A stretch of DNA of 64,000 nt, taken from the NCBI GenBank assembly GCA_964458325.1, contig CAYWIM010000005.1, positions 14,156 to 78,155 on the forward strand, written 5' to 3'. Below the pieces are notes generated by a model, which was given only the letters and a program-made list of their open reading frames with translations, searched no databases and was not told the origin of the DNA. Below are positions 25,750 through 35,257 of this stretch, one piece after another (positions within the stretch are counted from its first letter, which is position 1; every line of letters begins with the position of its first letter). This stretch comes from JAGMXM01 sp964458325. GTDB lineage: Bacteria > Verrucomicrobiota > Verrucomicrobiia > Limisphaerales > UBA1319. The position numbers and the translations under genes are program-made.

Positions 25750-28451
25750 TCAGCCGCGTGCCCCGCCAGCTCAAAGAACGAAGCCTTTTCGAGGGCCCGA
25801 TATCTCTCAGGATGACAGGTGAGGATGACGACCTGAAGCCGGTCGGCGGCTTCCTCGAGGAGCGTCAGCACGCGCGCCAGGCGGCCGGTGTCGGTGGCAT
25901 TGAGGACGTCATCGAGGACGACCAGCTGGCGTTCGTTCTGGGCGAGGACCTGGCCAAGCGCCAGTCGAGTGATGAGGAAGAGCTGTTCCTGCTCGCCGCC
26001 CGAGATGTTGTCCAGTTCAACCGCTTCAGGCAGGGCTTTGGGCTGAATGCCGGCTGGAACGAACTGGCCGGTCAGGCGAACGGCGCCGAGACGCGGTCCG
26101 GCAACGCGCTCGAGCATTCGGCTGGCCGTGCGCTCGACCGGGGCGGCCACAGCGGCGACGGCGGCGGCCTTGCAGGATGCCACAGTGTCATGCAGGAGGC
26201 GGAGGGCGTCCATGCGAAGCTTTTCACGGCGGATTCGATCAGTGAGATCGGTCAGTTTCTCCTCGCAGGCCGACAGCTTCGAGTAGGCGCCCTCAGCGGC
26301 CAGGGTCTGCAGCCGCCCTTCGGCCTGTTTCTCGTCATCCCGGGCGGCGGCTTCTGTTTTCTCCTGTATCTGCAACTGACGTTCCAGCTTTTCGAGGGAC
26401 TTCTGCGGGTCCTCGCCGATTTCATCGAGCTTGCGTTTGCACTCCTCGGCTCGAGTGCGGGCTGCCTCCCAAGCCATCGACGCCTCCTGCCGGGCGGTTT
26501 GGCGGGCATTGTCGGACAAGCCATCCTTCGTCAAATCGGATAGGCGTCGGTTAGCCGATTCGAGGTTGAGGCGCGCACCCTTGAGTGCGGTCTCGGTCTC
26601 GGTATGGCGTTTCTCGATCGCCTGCGCGCCAGCTTGGGCCTTGTCGAAAGCATCCTCAGCCTGCACCACGGCGATCTCGATTCCCTTGCGCTGATCATCG
26701 AGTGCGGATTGCAGAACACTCAGGGCCGGCGGCTGAGCCTTCCAGGCTGGGAATCGTCCGGTTCGCTCCTGGGTGCGGGCATCGAGCTCGGCCAGCTGCG
26801 CTTGCAGGTCCTCCATGGTATCATCATCCAGGTGTTCCTCGATTTGGCCCTTGAGAGCCTCGATCTTCTGGTCAAGGTCCTTTGCCTGGTCGCGAAGGAG
26901 CTGGAGGCGGTCCGGGTCCTGGGCGCCGTAGGGCTGGGTGAGCTTCGCCAGCTTCTTGTCGGCCTCAGCCACTTCTTCTCGCAGAGCGTCCACGTCCATC
27001 TTGGGGCCAGCCGCGTGAATGCTGCCGAATCCCTCGATGTCGATGCTCACCTCGGGAGAGCCGGTGAACGTTGCGGCCTCCCCTGCGGAAATAGCCCTGG
27101 TTTCCTCCGGAGATTTCCTGCTCGCAGTGGTGGCCTGCGCTGGACGAACCGTCAGATGAATGAGCGATGCCTGAAGGGTGGTTTCCGCCTTTTCCCTGGC
27201 CGCGAGATGTTTTCGGACATCACGGATCGTTTTATCGTCGGGCGCCACCAATACCGTGCGCGATTGTTTCTCTGTCGTGAAAGCCGTTTGGAGCTTCTGT
27301 AACCTCTCCAGCCTGGCGGCAAGGGTGTCCCGGGCCTTCGTATCGGCCAGGAACGCGCGGGCATCCTCGACTTCGGCGGTGAGCTGGCTCAGAGAGGCGC
27401 GTCTCGATCGAGCTTCATCGCGTTTGCGGCGGCGTTCATCCGCGAGCGCGCTCGCGGTTTTCAGCTCGGCAGCCAGCTCGCCGAGCAGCGCTTCGTCCCG
27501 CTCGATCTGAGCCTTGAAGCCGGTAAACTCCTGCCGCGCGTTGGCGATCAGCTCGATGGTCCGGCCAACGGACTCGTGCCTTTCTTTGGCGGTTTGTTCT
27601 GTTTGGCGCTTCTGGTGCAGATCGCTTTGCAGGCGCTGAAAAGATTCTGCCAGCCGGCGCGTCTGGTCCAGCGGTTCTCTGAGGGCGTCCGCTTCGCGTC
27701 GCGCCTGGGTGCGCCTTTGGCGGGCGTCCTCGACGTGGCGGGCAGCCTCCTCGAAACTCTGCTGTTGCGCCAGAAGCCGCTGCCTCTCCTGGGTCATCTC
27801 AGCGAGCTGCGATTCCATGGCCAGAATGGGGGCCGCGTCCTTGCCTGTGCGCGGCTTGCCACTCCTGGTGAAGAAGAGAAGGTATTGCTCCTCGAGCATC
27901 TCTTCGACCCGAGTGCCGGCCTCGCCGGTCAACTGGACCCCAAGGGCGGCGCGGAGGTTTTCCGAGACGCTCGATGACAGAGAGCTGAGGCTCAAAGCGC
28001 CTTGAGGCGCCCAGAGGACCTGAGCCAAACCCCAGTGTTCCTGTTTCGAAAGACCGTGCCCCGGCGCGTCCGTCGCGGCCAGGATCTCGCGCAGCTTGGA
28101 ATCGGCATTCCTTCCATCCGCCAACGGCACAATTTTGCCGTCCTCGAACCGAGACAGCCGCGCGCTGGGGCTGTCCAGGAATGTCTTTTCAATCCGGTAG
28201 CGGACGCCAGCCTGGGAGAACTCGACCATCACCTGGGGCGCCAGCGAACGGCCCCACGGGCGGACGGCTTCGATCGCCTTGCCGGTCACGAGGTGTGCGT
28301 CGAACAGGGCCCGTCGCATTGCCTCGAACAAGGACGATTTGCCCGTGCCATTCGGAGCATGGATGACATTCAGACCCTCAACGAAAGGGCCAACCTCAGT
28401 TGGATCGAGGAGGCTCCGCCAGTGCGTGACACGCAGGCTGTGCAGGATCAT
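25746..28451 (-). CDS. sbcC: SbcC/Rad50-like SMC-family ATPase
   Basis: The start MILHSLRVTHWRSL at 28451 overlaps the sbcD stop (ATGA). Walker A is HAPNGTGKSSLFEAMRRALF near residue 30. Then comes a very long helical coiled coil, broken near the middle, with Glu/Arg/Lys-rich heptads on both sides. The signature motif LDNISGGEQEQLFLITRLAL and Walker B RQLVVLDDVLNATDTGR lie near the C-terminus. This is the two-ended ABC head of Rad50/SbcC. With SbcD it would form an ATP-controlled nuclease that processes DNA ends and hairpins. At 901 aa it is shorter than E. coli SbcC and closer to the compact YhaN/SbcC-like type. No clear zinc-hook C-x-x-C was seen, which is unusual for Rad50/SbcC. Confidence 0.88.
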   Translation of the reverse strand: MILHSLRVTHWRSLLDPTEVGPFVEGLNVIHAPNGTGKSSLFEAMRRALFDAHLVTGKAIEAVRPWGRSLAPQVMVEFSQAGVRYRIEKTFLDSPSARLSRFEDGKIVPLADGRNADSKLREILAATDAPGHGLSKQEHWGLAQVLWAPQGALSLSSLSSSVSENLRAALGVQLTGEAGTRVEEMLEEQYLLFFTRSGKPRTGKDAAPILAMESQLAEMTQERQRLLAQQQSFEEAARHVEDARQRRTQARREADALREPLDQTRRLAESFQRLQSDLHQKRQTEQTAKERHESVGRTIELIANARQEFTGFKAQIERDEALLGELAAELKTASALADERRRKRDEARSRRASLSQLTAEVEDARAFLADTKARDTLAARLERLQKLQTAFTTEKQSRTVLVAPDDKTIRDVRKHLAAREKAETTLQASLIHLTVRPAQATTASRKSPEETRAISAGEAATFTGSPEVSIDIEGFGSIHAAGPKMDVDALREEVAEADKKLAKLTQPYGAQDPDRLQLLRDQAKDLDQKIEALKGQIEEHLDDDTMEDLQAQLAELDARTQERTGRFPAWKAQPPALSVLQSALDDQRKGIEIAVVQAEDAFDKAQAGAQAIEKRHTETETALKGARLNLESANRRLSDLTKDGLSDNARQTARQEASMAWEAARTRAEECKRKLDEIGEDPQKSLEKLERQLQIQEKTEAAARDDEKQAEGRLQTLAAEGAYSKLSACEEKLTDLTDRIRREKLRMDALRLLHDTVASCKAAAVAAVAAPVERTASRMLERVAGPRLGAVRLTGQFVPAGIQPKALPEAVELDNISGGEQEQLFLITRLALGQVLAQNERQLVVLDDVLNATDTGRLARVLTLLEEAADRLQVVILTCHPERYRALEKASFFELAGHAAE

Positions 28452-29560
28452 GCGCGGCTCCTTTCGCAGAGGTCGAAGAGCTGCAGGAGGGCCTGGGATG
28501 CCACCGCCTGCTGGTCTGTGCCGGATGACTGGGACGCCAGGGCGCGCAGCTTCCGCGCGGCATCCCGGAAGGTCCCGGCGGGCAGGGATTCGATCCAGCC
28601 CTCGCCGTCCGGCGCCGGAGTCAATCCCGTGGCTTCGAGAACACCGAAGAGAAAGCGGGCGGCCAGAATTTCCTCGAGCTGCCTCAGCGCGCCACGATCC
28701 TCGGGGAAAAGCATCCCATCCAGGTGCATGCGGACCAACGCCGATTCCGGCTGAGCGACCGCGGTCAACTGCTGAACAAGCGATTCTAACGAGGCCGGCT
28801 GCGCCACCGAATGCTCGATGGTCCGCCAGTCCAAGCCCCCGGTCCGTATCGAGGTCAGGATGGGCGGCGCGCCCCGGCGGGAAATCTCGACCAGGACGGC
28901 GTTGCCGCTGTCGCGTTCGCCGAACTGGGTGGTTTCGTGGGTGCCGGAATACGCCATGCGGCATTCTCCATTTGGATCGTCGTAGCGGGCGAACGAATGC
29001 CAATGCCCCAAGGCGAGGTAGTCCAGACCCCGGCGAGCGGCGGTATCGCGAGGGATCGGGTAATCAGGCTCGCCGCTTGGAATCCCCTCGACATTCCCGT
29101 GCGCCAGCCCGATGGCGGGCTTTGTCGTGTCGTGCGCGTTGATCCACGCCGTCGGGTCCTTGCTCGAGTATTTCTCCCGCAAGGGACAAGGAAACAACAC
29201 GCACGTCTCGATCTCGAGCGGCTCGCTCTTCGTGAAGACGGTGATGTTGCCCGCCTCCGCCCACACGGGATGTTCCCACACCGAGCCTGGGCTCAAGGGA
29301 TCGTGGTTCCCTGGAATGATGTAAACCGGTCCCGGAAATCGGCGTAAAACTTCACCAACTTTCCGCACCAATAGCCGGTCCACCGCGTTGTCCTCGAAGA
29401 CATCGCCGGCCAGCAGCAGCATTTCGGCGTTGTGGTCGCGCGCCGCCTGAACCACCCGCTGCGCCGCAGCCAGCCGCTCTTCCCGCACGCGCTCCGCCAT
29501 CTTGCCAATCGACTCGGCGCGCATCCCGATCTGCCAGTCTGCGGTGTGGATGAACTTCAT
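28448..29560 (-). CDS. sbcD: SbcD/Mre11-like metallophosphoesterase nuclease
   Basis: The start MKFIHTADWQIGMR at 29560 removes an upstream extension with no homology. Metal-binding motifs run in order: HTADWQIG (the first D-x-H-type motif, with Gln at the usual His position), LLLAGDVFEDN, IIPGNHDP, GLAHGNVEG and LALGHWHS. These define a calcineurin-like phosphoesterase of the Mre11/SbcD group. It is the nuclease partner of the coupled SbcC-like ATPase and acts on DNA ends in the cytoplasm. The length of 370 aa is normal. It is the first gene of a run of four coupled genes on this strand, preceded by a 711-base stretch without genes. Confidence 0.9.
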   Translation of the reverse strand: MKFIHTADWQIGMRAESIGKMAERVREERLAAAQRVVQAARDHNAEMLLLAGDVFEDNAVDRLLVRKVGEVLRRFPGPVYIIPGNHDPLSPGSVWEHPVWAEAGNITVFTKSEPLEIETCVLFPCPLREKYSSKDPTAWINAHDTTKPAIGLAHGNVEGIPSGEPDYPIPRDTAARRGLDYLALGHWHSFARYDDPNGECRMAYSGTHETTQFGERDSGNAVLVEISRRGAPPILTSIRTGGLDWRTIEHSVAQPASLESLVQQLTAVAQPESALVRMHLDGMLFPEDRGALRQLEEILAARFLFGVLEATGLTPAPDGEGWIESLPAGTFRDAARKLRALASQSSGTDQQAVASQALLQLFDLCERSRA

Positions 29561-30271
29561 GGCGGCGTATTCCTGCACCACCCGGGACACGATCCGATTC
29601 GGGCAGGGCATTTATCATGCAAATCTAACGAGCCCAGTTCGGGATGGCCATATAAAATCCGAGCCGCTTGCGCGCACGGCGACACGGCGCAGAGGGGTCG
29701 GCTTTTTCTGGAGGAGCATGGCTGACGGTGGCGGTGGGGGTGAAACGATCGGGGTCGGCCATGGGATGTCTGATCCCTCTGGGCCAGCTTCGGTTCAGCT
29801 CGGCCAGAAGGGGCGGCACCAGAAGAGAGCCCGCCCAATTCGGTTGACAATGTCCTTTTCGTCCTCCGGCGCCCTCCCCGTCGGTGACACTCCCTTTCTG
29901 CCTTGCTGAGCCGATCCGCCCAGCTTTTGTGCCGCCGGCCAGCCTCCCCAAGCCAAAGGCGGTATTTCGGAACCGCCGGCCCGAAAGCAAGTTGACGACT
30001 GTGCTGATGCGAGGCTAGTGTCGCCGGCATGGGTGCTCGCACATTTGGTGTTGGCGTGACACGGGCTTGTTTGCTTGTGTGGTCGCACATTCCAAAGGTG
30101 GAAGCCTAAACCCTCCCACTCCATCTCAACCAATCACTGAAAGCTCTGCGAGCTCGACCGAACCCGGATTACAGCAAACCTTGCCTCGCTCTGGGTTCTC
30201 GTTTGTGCTCAGGCCGCCAGCATCTCCAAAGCCGCAGATAGTCTCCAAAAGAGGCAGCATACAGCCCATCC
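29561..30271. other. Intergenic region between divergent sbcD and a glycine-rich surface protein gene
   Basis: No open frame here shows any recognisable domain or a codon pattern like the neighbours. The part from about 29740 to 29950 is a GC-rich mixture with short inverted segments. A sigma-70-like promoter candidate for the rightward gene lies at 29992-30021. No tRNA or other RNA gene was recognised. Confidence 0.5.
29992..30021 (+). promoter_or_regulatory. Candidate promoter for the glycine-rich surface protein
   Basis: TTGACG (29992-29997), an 18-base spacer and TAGTGT (30016-30021) resemble a sigma-70 promoter. It would give a long leader of roughly 240 bases before the ATG at 30272, so the link is tentative. 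Confidence 0.3.
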
Positions 30272-33200
30272 ATGAAAACCAAACAACTGCTCCTGATCGC
30301 GCTCGCCTTGGCGCTGCCCCTGGCGGGCGCGCGTGCCATCCTCATCTCCGCAAACACCACGCTCTCCCCAAGTGACACGACCTACGACGGCCAGGACATC
30401 GTTGTGAGCAACTGCACGCTCACGGTGAATGGGCCGCACTCGTTCACGAGCCTGCTGGTCACCGGCAACGGTGTGGTGACGCACTCGCCTGCGCCGGCCG
30501 GCGAGGCGGCGAACTCGCTGAACCTGACGATCGCGCAGGACGCAACCGTCGAGGCGGGCAGCCGCATCGACGTCTCAGCCTTGGGTTACGGCGCACAGTC
30601 CGGGCCAGGCCAGGGCACCGGCGCGTTTTACGGCGGCGGTGGCGGCGGCTACGGCGGCGAAGGCGGGGGTGCGGGCGGGACGAATTACGGTTCGATTCTC
30701 GCGCCGGTTGATTTCGGCAGCGGCGGCGGCAATGGCGGCTACGGACCGGGTGGCGCGGGCGGCGGCATCGTGCGGCTCAGTGTCGGCGGCACGCTGACTG
30801 TCGCCGGGCAAATCCTAGCCAACGGCCAGAACGTCAACAGTGGCTACGGCGCCGGCGGGTCCGGCGGGAGCGTTTACTTGACAGCGGGAACGCTGGCAGG
30901 CAGTGGCGTGATTCGGGCTGGTGGAGGCGATGGCGCCAACGGCGGAGGGGGCGGTCGGATCGCGCTGTATTACACGGCGAGCACGTTCACGGGAACCACC
31001 ACCGCCTTCGGCGGCGCCGGCGGCGTGCGGGGCGGGGCGGGCACTATCTACATCAAACCGACAGCCGCCAGCGCGGGCAGCGTGTTGGTAGACAATGGCG
31101 GCGTTGTCGGAGCCAACACGCCCATCAACACTCCTGTCGCATTCAACCTGGTCATCACCAATGCCGCAGTGGCTTATCCTGAAGGCGCGTTGACGTTGAG
31201 CAGTCTCATCGTGGCGACCAACAGCCTGCTGACCCACCAGCCGGCGCAATCGCCCGGCCTGGATCTCACGGTAGCGGGTGATGTGACCATTGATGGAGGT
31301 GGCGTGATCTCTGCCGATGCCAAAGGTTACGGCGCACAGTCCGGGCCAGGCCAGGGCACCGGCGCGTTTTACGGCGGCGGTGGCGGCGGCTACGGCGGCG
31401 AAGGCGGGGGTGCGGGCGGGACGAATTACGGTTCGATTCTCGCGCCGGTTGATTTCGGCAGCGGCGGCGGCAATGGCGGCTACGGACCGGGTGGCGCGGG
31501 CGGCGGCATCGTGCGGCTCAGTGTCGGCGGCACGCTGACTGTCGCCGGGCAAATCCTAGCCAACGGCCAGAACGTCAACAGTGGCTACGGCGCCGGCGGG
31601 TCCGGCGGGAGCGTTTACTTGACAGCGGGAACGCTGGCAGGCAGTGGCGTGATTCGGGCTGGTGGAGGCGATGGCGCCAACGGCGGAGGGGGCGGTCGGA
31701 TCGCGCTGTATTACACGGCGAGCACGTTCACGGGAACCACCACCGCCTTCGGCGGCGCCGTCGGCGCCAGCGGCGTGCGGGGCGGGGCGGGCACTATCTA
31801 TATCAAACCGACAGCCGCCAGCGCGGGCAGCGTGTTGGTTGACAATGGCGGTCTCTCCGGAGCCCAGACGCCCTTGCTTTCACCGGAGGATTTTCATTTG
31901 ACGGTGAACAACGCTGGCATCGTGCGTCCGCAGGCTGTGCTGAATCTGACCAGCCTGCTCGTCGCACCGACGGGCATGGTGGTCTACCCCTCCGCGCAAC
32001 CCGGGTTCGCGATCGCGGTGCAAGGGGACGCCACAGTTGAAGATGGAGGCGCGATTCTCGCCAGTTGCGATCTCACCATTCATGGTAATCTTTTGATTGC
32101 CGACGGCGGTGTGATTTCCGCCAACGGCAAAGGATTTGGCACCGACACTGGCCCGGGCAAAGGGAACGCGGACTATTACAACCCGTCAGGAGCCGGCTAC
32201 GGCGGGCCGGGGGCCAACGCGGCAAGGGGCGGTGGCACGGTCTATGGCTCGCTGCTTCAGCCAGTGGACTTGGGCAGTGGTGGCGGCAGCGCCGGAGTCT
32301 GCGGCGGCGGCTGTCCGGGAGGCGCGGGCGGCGGGGCCATCCGTTTGAATGTGGACGGCACTCTGACCGTTGATGGAGAACTGACCGTCAATGGCGCGAA
32401 CGGTTCCGGCGGCGGTTCCGGCGGAAGCCTGTTCGTGTCGGCCGGAACATTGGCCGGCAGCGGAGTGATGTCCGCCAACGGTGGCGTGGGTGGGGATGGG
32501 GATGGGGGCGGGGGCGGCGGGCGCATCGCGCTTTACTACGGCAACAACACCTTTACCGGCTCGGTTTCCGCTCTTGGCGGACCGGGCGGGAACGGCTCCA
32601 GTGGCGGGCCGGGCACAATCTACACAAAGCCCAATCATCAAGAGTTTGGCGCGCTTCTCGTGGATGGCACCGGGCGCACCAATGCCATGGAAACACCGAT
32701 CACCTCGCCGGAGCCCTTTGCCTTGATCGTATCGAACGCAACCGTCTATCCCGATGGCCCGCAGTTGCTGGGCAGCCTTCTCCTCACGCCCAACGCCACG
32801 ATCACACACCCGGCGGGCGGTCCGCGGATGCAGATCACGGTGCTGGGAGACGCGGCGATCGAAGCCGGCGCCGCAGTGGACGTGGATGGCCGGGGCTATG
32901 GTTCGGCTATGGGACCCGGACACGGCAACGCATCCTACTACTATGGGTCCGGCGCAGGCCACGGCGGGCCGGGCGGCGCCGTGACCGACGGTCCGACCGC
33001 AGGGATCACCTACGGTTCCAAAACAATGCCCGTGGATCTGGGCAGCGGTGGCGGCAGCGCTGGAATTTGCGGTCCCTGCCCCGGCGGCGCCGGCGGCGGC
33101 GCGATTCAACTCACCGTGGCCGGGACACTCCTGTTGAACGGTCGCGTGACCGCCAACGGGAAGGACGGCGCCGGCGGTGGCTCCGGGGGCAGCGTCTTCT

Positions 33201-33940
33201 TGACAGTCGGGCAGCTTGCCGGCAGCGGCGTGATGGCTGCCAACGGTGGCGCGACGGGTAACTACCAAGGCGGCGGCGGCGGGGGACGAATCGCCATCTA
33301 CTCCGGCACGAGCGTCTTCACCGGGGCTACGACCGCGAGCGGCGGGGCGGCCGGCGAGGGCGGCCATCCCGGCGGCAATGGCACGATCTTCGTTGCCAGC
33401 CAAGTCGCTCCGATGGTCATTGCGCAAGATCCCAGCGGCCAGATCAACCGCTTCGTGAGCTACGTGGACGTGACCTTCAACCAACCGGTTGACCCAGCCA
33501 CTCTCACCAGGGACGACCTCGTGCTGATCGCGCCTTCTGGCCTGATACCCGCCAGCGAGATCACGCTCACCGGTGGCGGTGGGGTGACATGGCGCATCGG
33601 TTTCCCAATGCAATCCGGGAATGGAGCTTACGCTCTCACCGTGGGGCCGCACATCGCGAGCCTGTTCGGTCAGGAGATGGCGGCCAGCTACAACGGCGGC
33701 TTCACCGTGGACTTCACCCCGCCGAACTTGACGGCACGCCAGACCGGAGGGAATCTGAGCCTGATCTGGCCCTCGGCCGCAGGCTTGAGCTACCAACTCC
33801 AGTCCGCCACCAATCTGCCCGCGGCGAGTTGGGTCAACGAAGGTGCGCCCCTCAACGGCACCGGCGGCCTGCTGACCAACAGTGTTCCCATCGGTGCCGA
33901 GCCGAAGAAGTTCTTCCGCCTCTTGATTCTGGAAAACTGA
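30272..33940 (+). CDS. Exported glycine-rich repeat surface protein with Ig-like and FFRL C-terminal domains
   Basis: The signal peptide (MKTKQLLLIALALALPLAGA) is clear. Four long repeats of about 240 residues follow. Each has a beta-helix-like strand ladder, a Gly-rich segment (GYGAQSGPGQGTG, GSGGGNGGYGPGGAGGG), VGGTLTVAGQILANG, a GGGGRIALYY strand and a GGAGTIYIKP strand. Repeats 1 and 2 are almost identical in DNA; 3 and 4 have diverged. The C-terminal 180 residues contain a Big_5-like domain (VSYVDVTFNQPVDPATLTRD) and the recurring C-terminal domain (LSLIWPSAAGLSYQLQSATN to KKFFRLLILEN). No catalytic motif is seen. The likely role is a surface or matrix fibre; the fold is inferred, and no autotransporter barrel is present. 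Confidence 0.85.
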   Translation: MKTKQLLLIALALALPLAGARAILISANTTLSPSDTTYDGQDIVVSNCTLTVNGPHSFTSLLVTGNGVVTHSPAPAGEAANSLNLTIAQDATVEAGSRIDVSALGYGAQSGPGQGTGAFYGGGGGGYGGEGGGAGGTNYGSILAPVDFGSGGGNGGYGPGGAGGGIVRLSVGGTLTVAGQILANGQNVNSGYGAGGSGGSVYLTAGTLAGSGVIRAGGGDGANGGGGGRIALYYTASTFTGTTTAFGGAGGVRGGAGTIYIKPTAASAGSVLVDNGGVVGANTPINTPVAFNLVITNAAVAYPEGALTLSSLIVATNSLLTHQPAQSPGLDLTVAGDVTIDGGGVISADAKGYGAQSGPGQGTGAFYGGGGGGYGGEGGGAGGTNYGSILAPVDFGSGGGNGGYGPGGAGGGIVRLSVGGTLTVAGQILANGQNVNSGYGAGGSGGSVYLTAGTLAGSGVIRAGGGDGANGGGGGRIALYYTASTFTGTTTAFGGAVGASGVRGGAGTIYIKPTAASAGSVLVDNGGLSGAQTPLLSPEDFHLTVNNAGIVRPQAVLNLTSLLVAPTGMVVYPSAQPGFAIAVQGDATVEDGGAILASCDLTIHGNLLIADGGVISANGKGFGTDTGPGKGNADYYNPSGAGYGGPGANAARGGGTVYGSLLQPVDLGSGGGSAGVCGGGCPGGAGGGAIRLNVDGTLTVDGELTVNGANGSGGGSGGSLFVSAGTLAGSGVMSANGGVGGDGDGGGGGGRIALYYGNNTFTGSVSALGGPGGNGSSGGPGTIYTKPNHQEFGALLVDGTGRTNAMETPITSPEPFALIVSNATVYPDGPQLLGSLLLTPNATITHPAGGPRMQITVLGDAAIEAGAAVDVDGRGYGSAMGPGHGNASYYYGSGAGHGGPGGAVTDGPTAGITYGSKTMPVDLGSGGGSAGICGPCPGGAGGGAIQLTVAGTLLLNGRVTANGKDGAGGGSGGSVFLTVGQLAGSGVMAANGGATGNYQGGGGGGRIAIYSGTSVFTGATTASGGAAGEGGHPGGNGTIFVASQVAPMVIAQDPSGQINRFVSYVDVTFNQPVDPATLTRDDLVLIAPSGLIPASEITLTGGGGVTWRIGFPMQSGNGAYALTVGPHIASLFGQEMAASYNGGFTVDFTPPNLTARQTGGNLSLIWPSAAGLSYQLQSATNLPAASWVNEGAPLNGTGGLLTNSVPIGAEPKKFFRLLILEN
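30584..31101 (+). repeat. Intragenic direct repeat, copy 1
   Basis: This segment is identical base for base to copy 2 over its first 436 bases (offset 741). Copy 2 then has 9 extra bases, and the match resumes with two substitutions, at the last base of a TAC/TAT codon and of a GTA/GTT codon. Confidence 0.9.
31325..31851 (+). repeat. Intragenic direct repeat, copy 2
   Basis: Second copy of the segment at 30584-31101. It differs by a 9-base in-frame insertion after 31760 (encoding a Val-Gly-Ala-Ser variant of Gly-Gly) and two silent changes. The near identity contrasts with the divergent third and fourth protein repeats. Confidence 0.9.
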
Positions 33941-33988
33941 ATCCTGCGCGCGCCCTGAGTGCCATTCAAGTCGAAGGCAACAAGACTT

Positions 33989-34534
33989 TCAGCCTTCGAC
34001 GATCCTGGTGAGCCGGACGATGCCGGGATCGGTGAATCCGTCGAGGGCGTCGCGGACGCAGGTCGAGATGCTGTAGAAGACGGCGCCGGGCTCGGGCGCC
34101 TGGAACCAGTGGCGCGTGCCCGGCGGAAAGGTCCATTGGCCGCAAGGCGGAAGGATCAGCTCGTGGCGGCAGGTGTAGCAGGCATCCTTGCCCTTGGGAA
34201 TCCAGCCGTGGCGGAAGGTGTCGGCGCCGGGGACGTAGACGTGCAGGGCGCCGGAGATGACGCGGATGGTTTCCTCCTTGCCGGGATCGTTGCCGACGGG
34301 CGGATGCCAGTGCTCCGGCTCGGTCTGGCCGGGGAACGTCACCAGGATCTTGGCGCTCACTCGCCCGGTGGCGAACAGGGTCAGGACCTGGACGCCTTCC
34401 TCCGCCAGATGGCTCAGCCCGAAATCGACCGCCTCGATTGCTGCCGCTTCGTCGTCGGTGATCCGGACGCCGGCCTGGCGGATCATCTCGGCGGCGCGGC
34501 GCTGGGCCGCGAGGCATTCGGTCCGCGTGATCAT
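33989..34534 (-). CDS. Cupin, D-lyxose ketol-isomerase-like
   Basis: The start MITRTECLAAQRRAAEMI overlaps the racemase-like stop (ATGA at 34531-34534). Cupin motif 1 is PEHWHPPVGNDPGKEETIRV (H-x-H with a Glu further on). Motif 2 is LPPCGQWTFPPGTRHWFQAP, with the third His. This matches the metal-binding pattern of D-lyxose/mannose isomerase-type cupins (COG3822), which interconvert aldose and ketose sugars, although the match is by motif only. The length of 181 aa is a little short for that family. The gene ends an operon with a BKACE-family enzyme and a racemase-like protein, which supports a small-molecule catabolic role. Confidence 0.65.
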   Translation of the reverse strand: MITRTECLAAQRRAAEMIRQAGVRITDDEAAAIEAVDFGLSHLAEEGVQVLTLFATGRVSAKILVTFPGQTEPEHWHPPVGNDPGKEETIRVISGALHVYVPGADTFRHGWIPKGKDACYTCRHELILPPCGQWTFPPGTRHWFQAPEPGAVFYSISTCVRDALDGFTDPGIVRLTRIVEG

Positions 34535-35199
34535 CGGCGCGCGGTTTGATCCAGCAGGCGGCGCGCCTCGGCGAAGCCCGAATGGCCGACCTGGAGGACG
34601 GGCACGCCGGGATTATGGCGGATCTGGGCCAGGCTGATCTGTCCCAGGACGATGACGTCCACTTTTTTCGCCAATTGATCCATGGCGGTCTGGACGAGCC
34701 TGTCATGGGTGGCGCGGTCGCCGCTCAGCAGCGCCCGGAATGGCGGCTCCTCGATCACGGTCTGGATTTCGATCTCCTTGCCTGCCGCACGGGCTTCCTT
34801 CTCGAGAAGCCGGCGGGTGGCGGGGGCGCTGGTGGGCACGGTGGCGAGGACGCCCAAACGCCGGCCTGCGCGGACCGCGTCGCGCGCCATGGGTTCGTCG
34901 ATGTTGAAGACCGGCACGTCCACGAGTCCCTTGGCGCGTTCCGTGGCGGCGCCCATGGTGGTGCAGGAGCACATGATGACGTCGGCGCCGGCAGCCTCGG
35001 CCGCCAGGATGTAGTAGAGCATCCGCTTGATCACCCGCGGGGTGGGGCCGCCGTGCGCCAGCGACTCGGTGAGCAGGGAGTCGTCCATGATGTTGATGGC
35101 TTTCACGTCCGGATTGGCGGCCAGCCAGGGTTTGCCGAATGGGTCGAGCACGGATTGGCCGTACCAATCCACGGTATGAATCAGGGCTAAGGTGGGCAT
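34531..35199 (-). CDS. Asp/Glu racemase superfamily protein, second paralogue lacking the second cysteine
   Basis: The start MPTLALIHTVDWYGQSVLDP at 35199 gives 222 aa. The first-lobe motif ADVIMCSCTTMGAATERA keeps the cysteine. VFNIDEPMARDAV and LGVLATVPTSAPATRRLLEK follow as in racemase-like enzymes. The second-lobe motif is VDVIVLGQISLAQI, so the usual second catalytic Cys is replaced by Gln-Ile-Ser, as in the paralogue at 20918-21724 (Gln-Met-Ser). A classical two-base racemization is therefore unlikely. It lies between a BKACE gene (58 bases upstream) and a coupled cupin gene. The substrate is unknown; a keto acid or sugar acid is a reasonable guess from context. Confidence 0.78.
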   Translation of the reverse strand: MPTLALIHTVDWYGQSVLDPFGKPWLAANPDVKAINIMDDSLLTESLAHGGPTPRVIKRMLYYILAAEAAGADVIMCSCTTMGAATERAKGLVDVPVFNIDEPMARDAVRAGRRLGVLATVPTSAPATRRLLEKEARAAGKEIEIQTVIEEPPFRALLSGDRATHDRLVQTAMDQLAKKVDVIVLGQISLAQIRHNPGVPVLQVGHSGFAEARRLLDQTARR

Positions 35200-35257
35200 A
35201 GGGTTCTTGTGTCGAATTCGAGTGGGTGCTGGAGCGTGTTGGGCTGTGGGGGTGATA

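Noticed and set aside
29557..30090. A 177-codon minus-strand frame before sbcD
   Set aside because: Composition is rich in Arg, Pro, Ser and His with no domain, and it overlaps the sbcD start; treated as non-coding.
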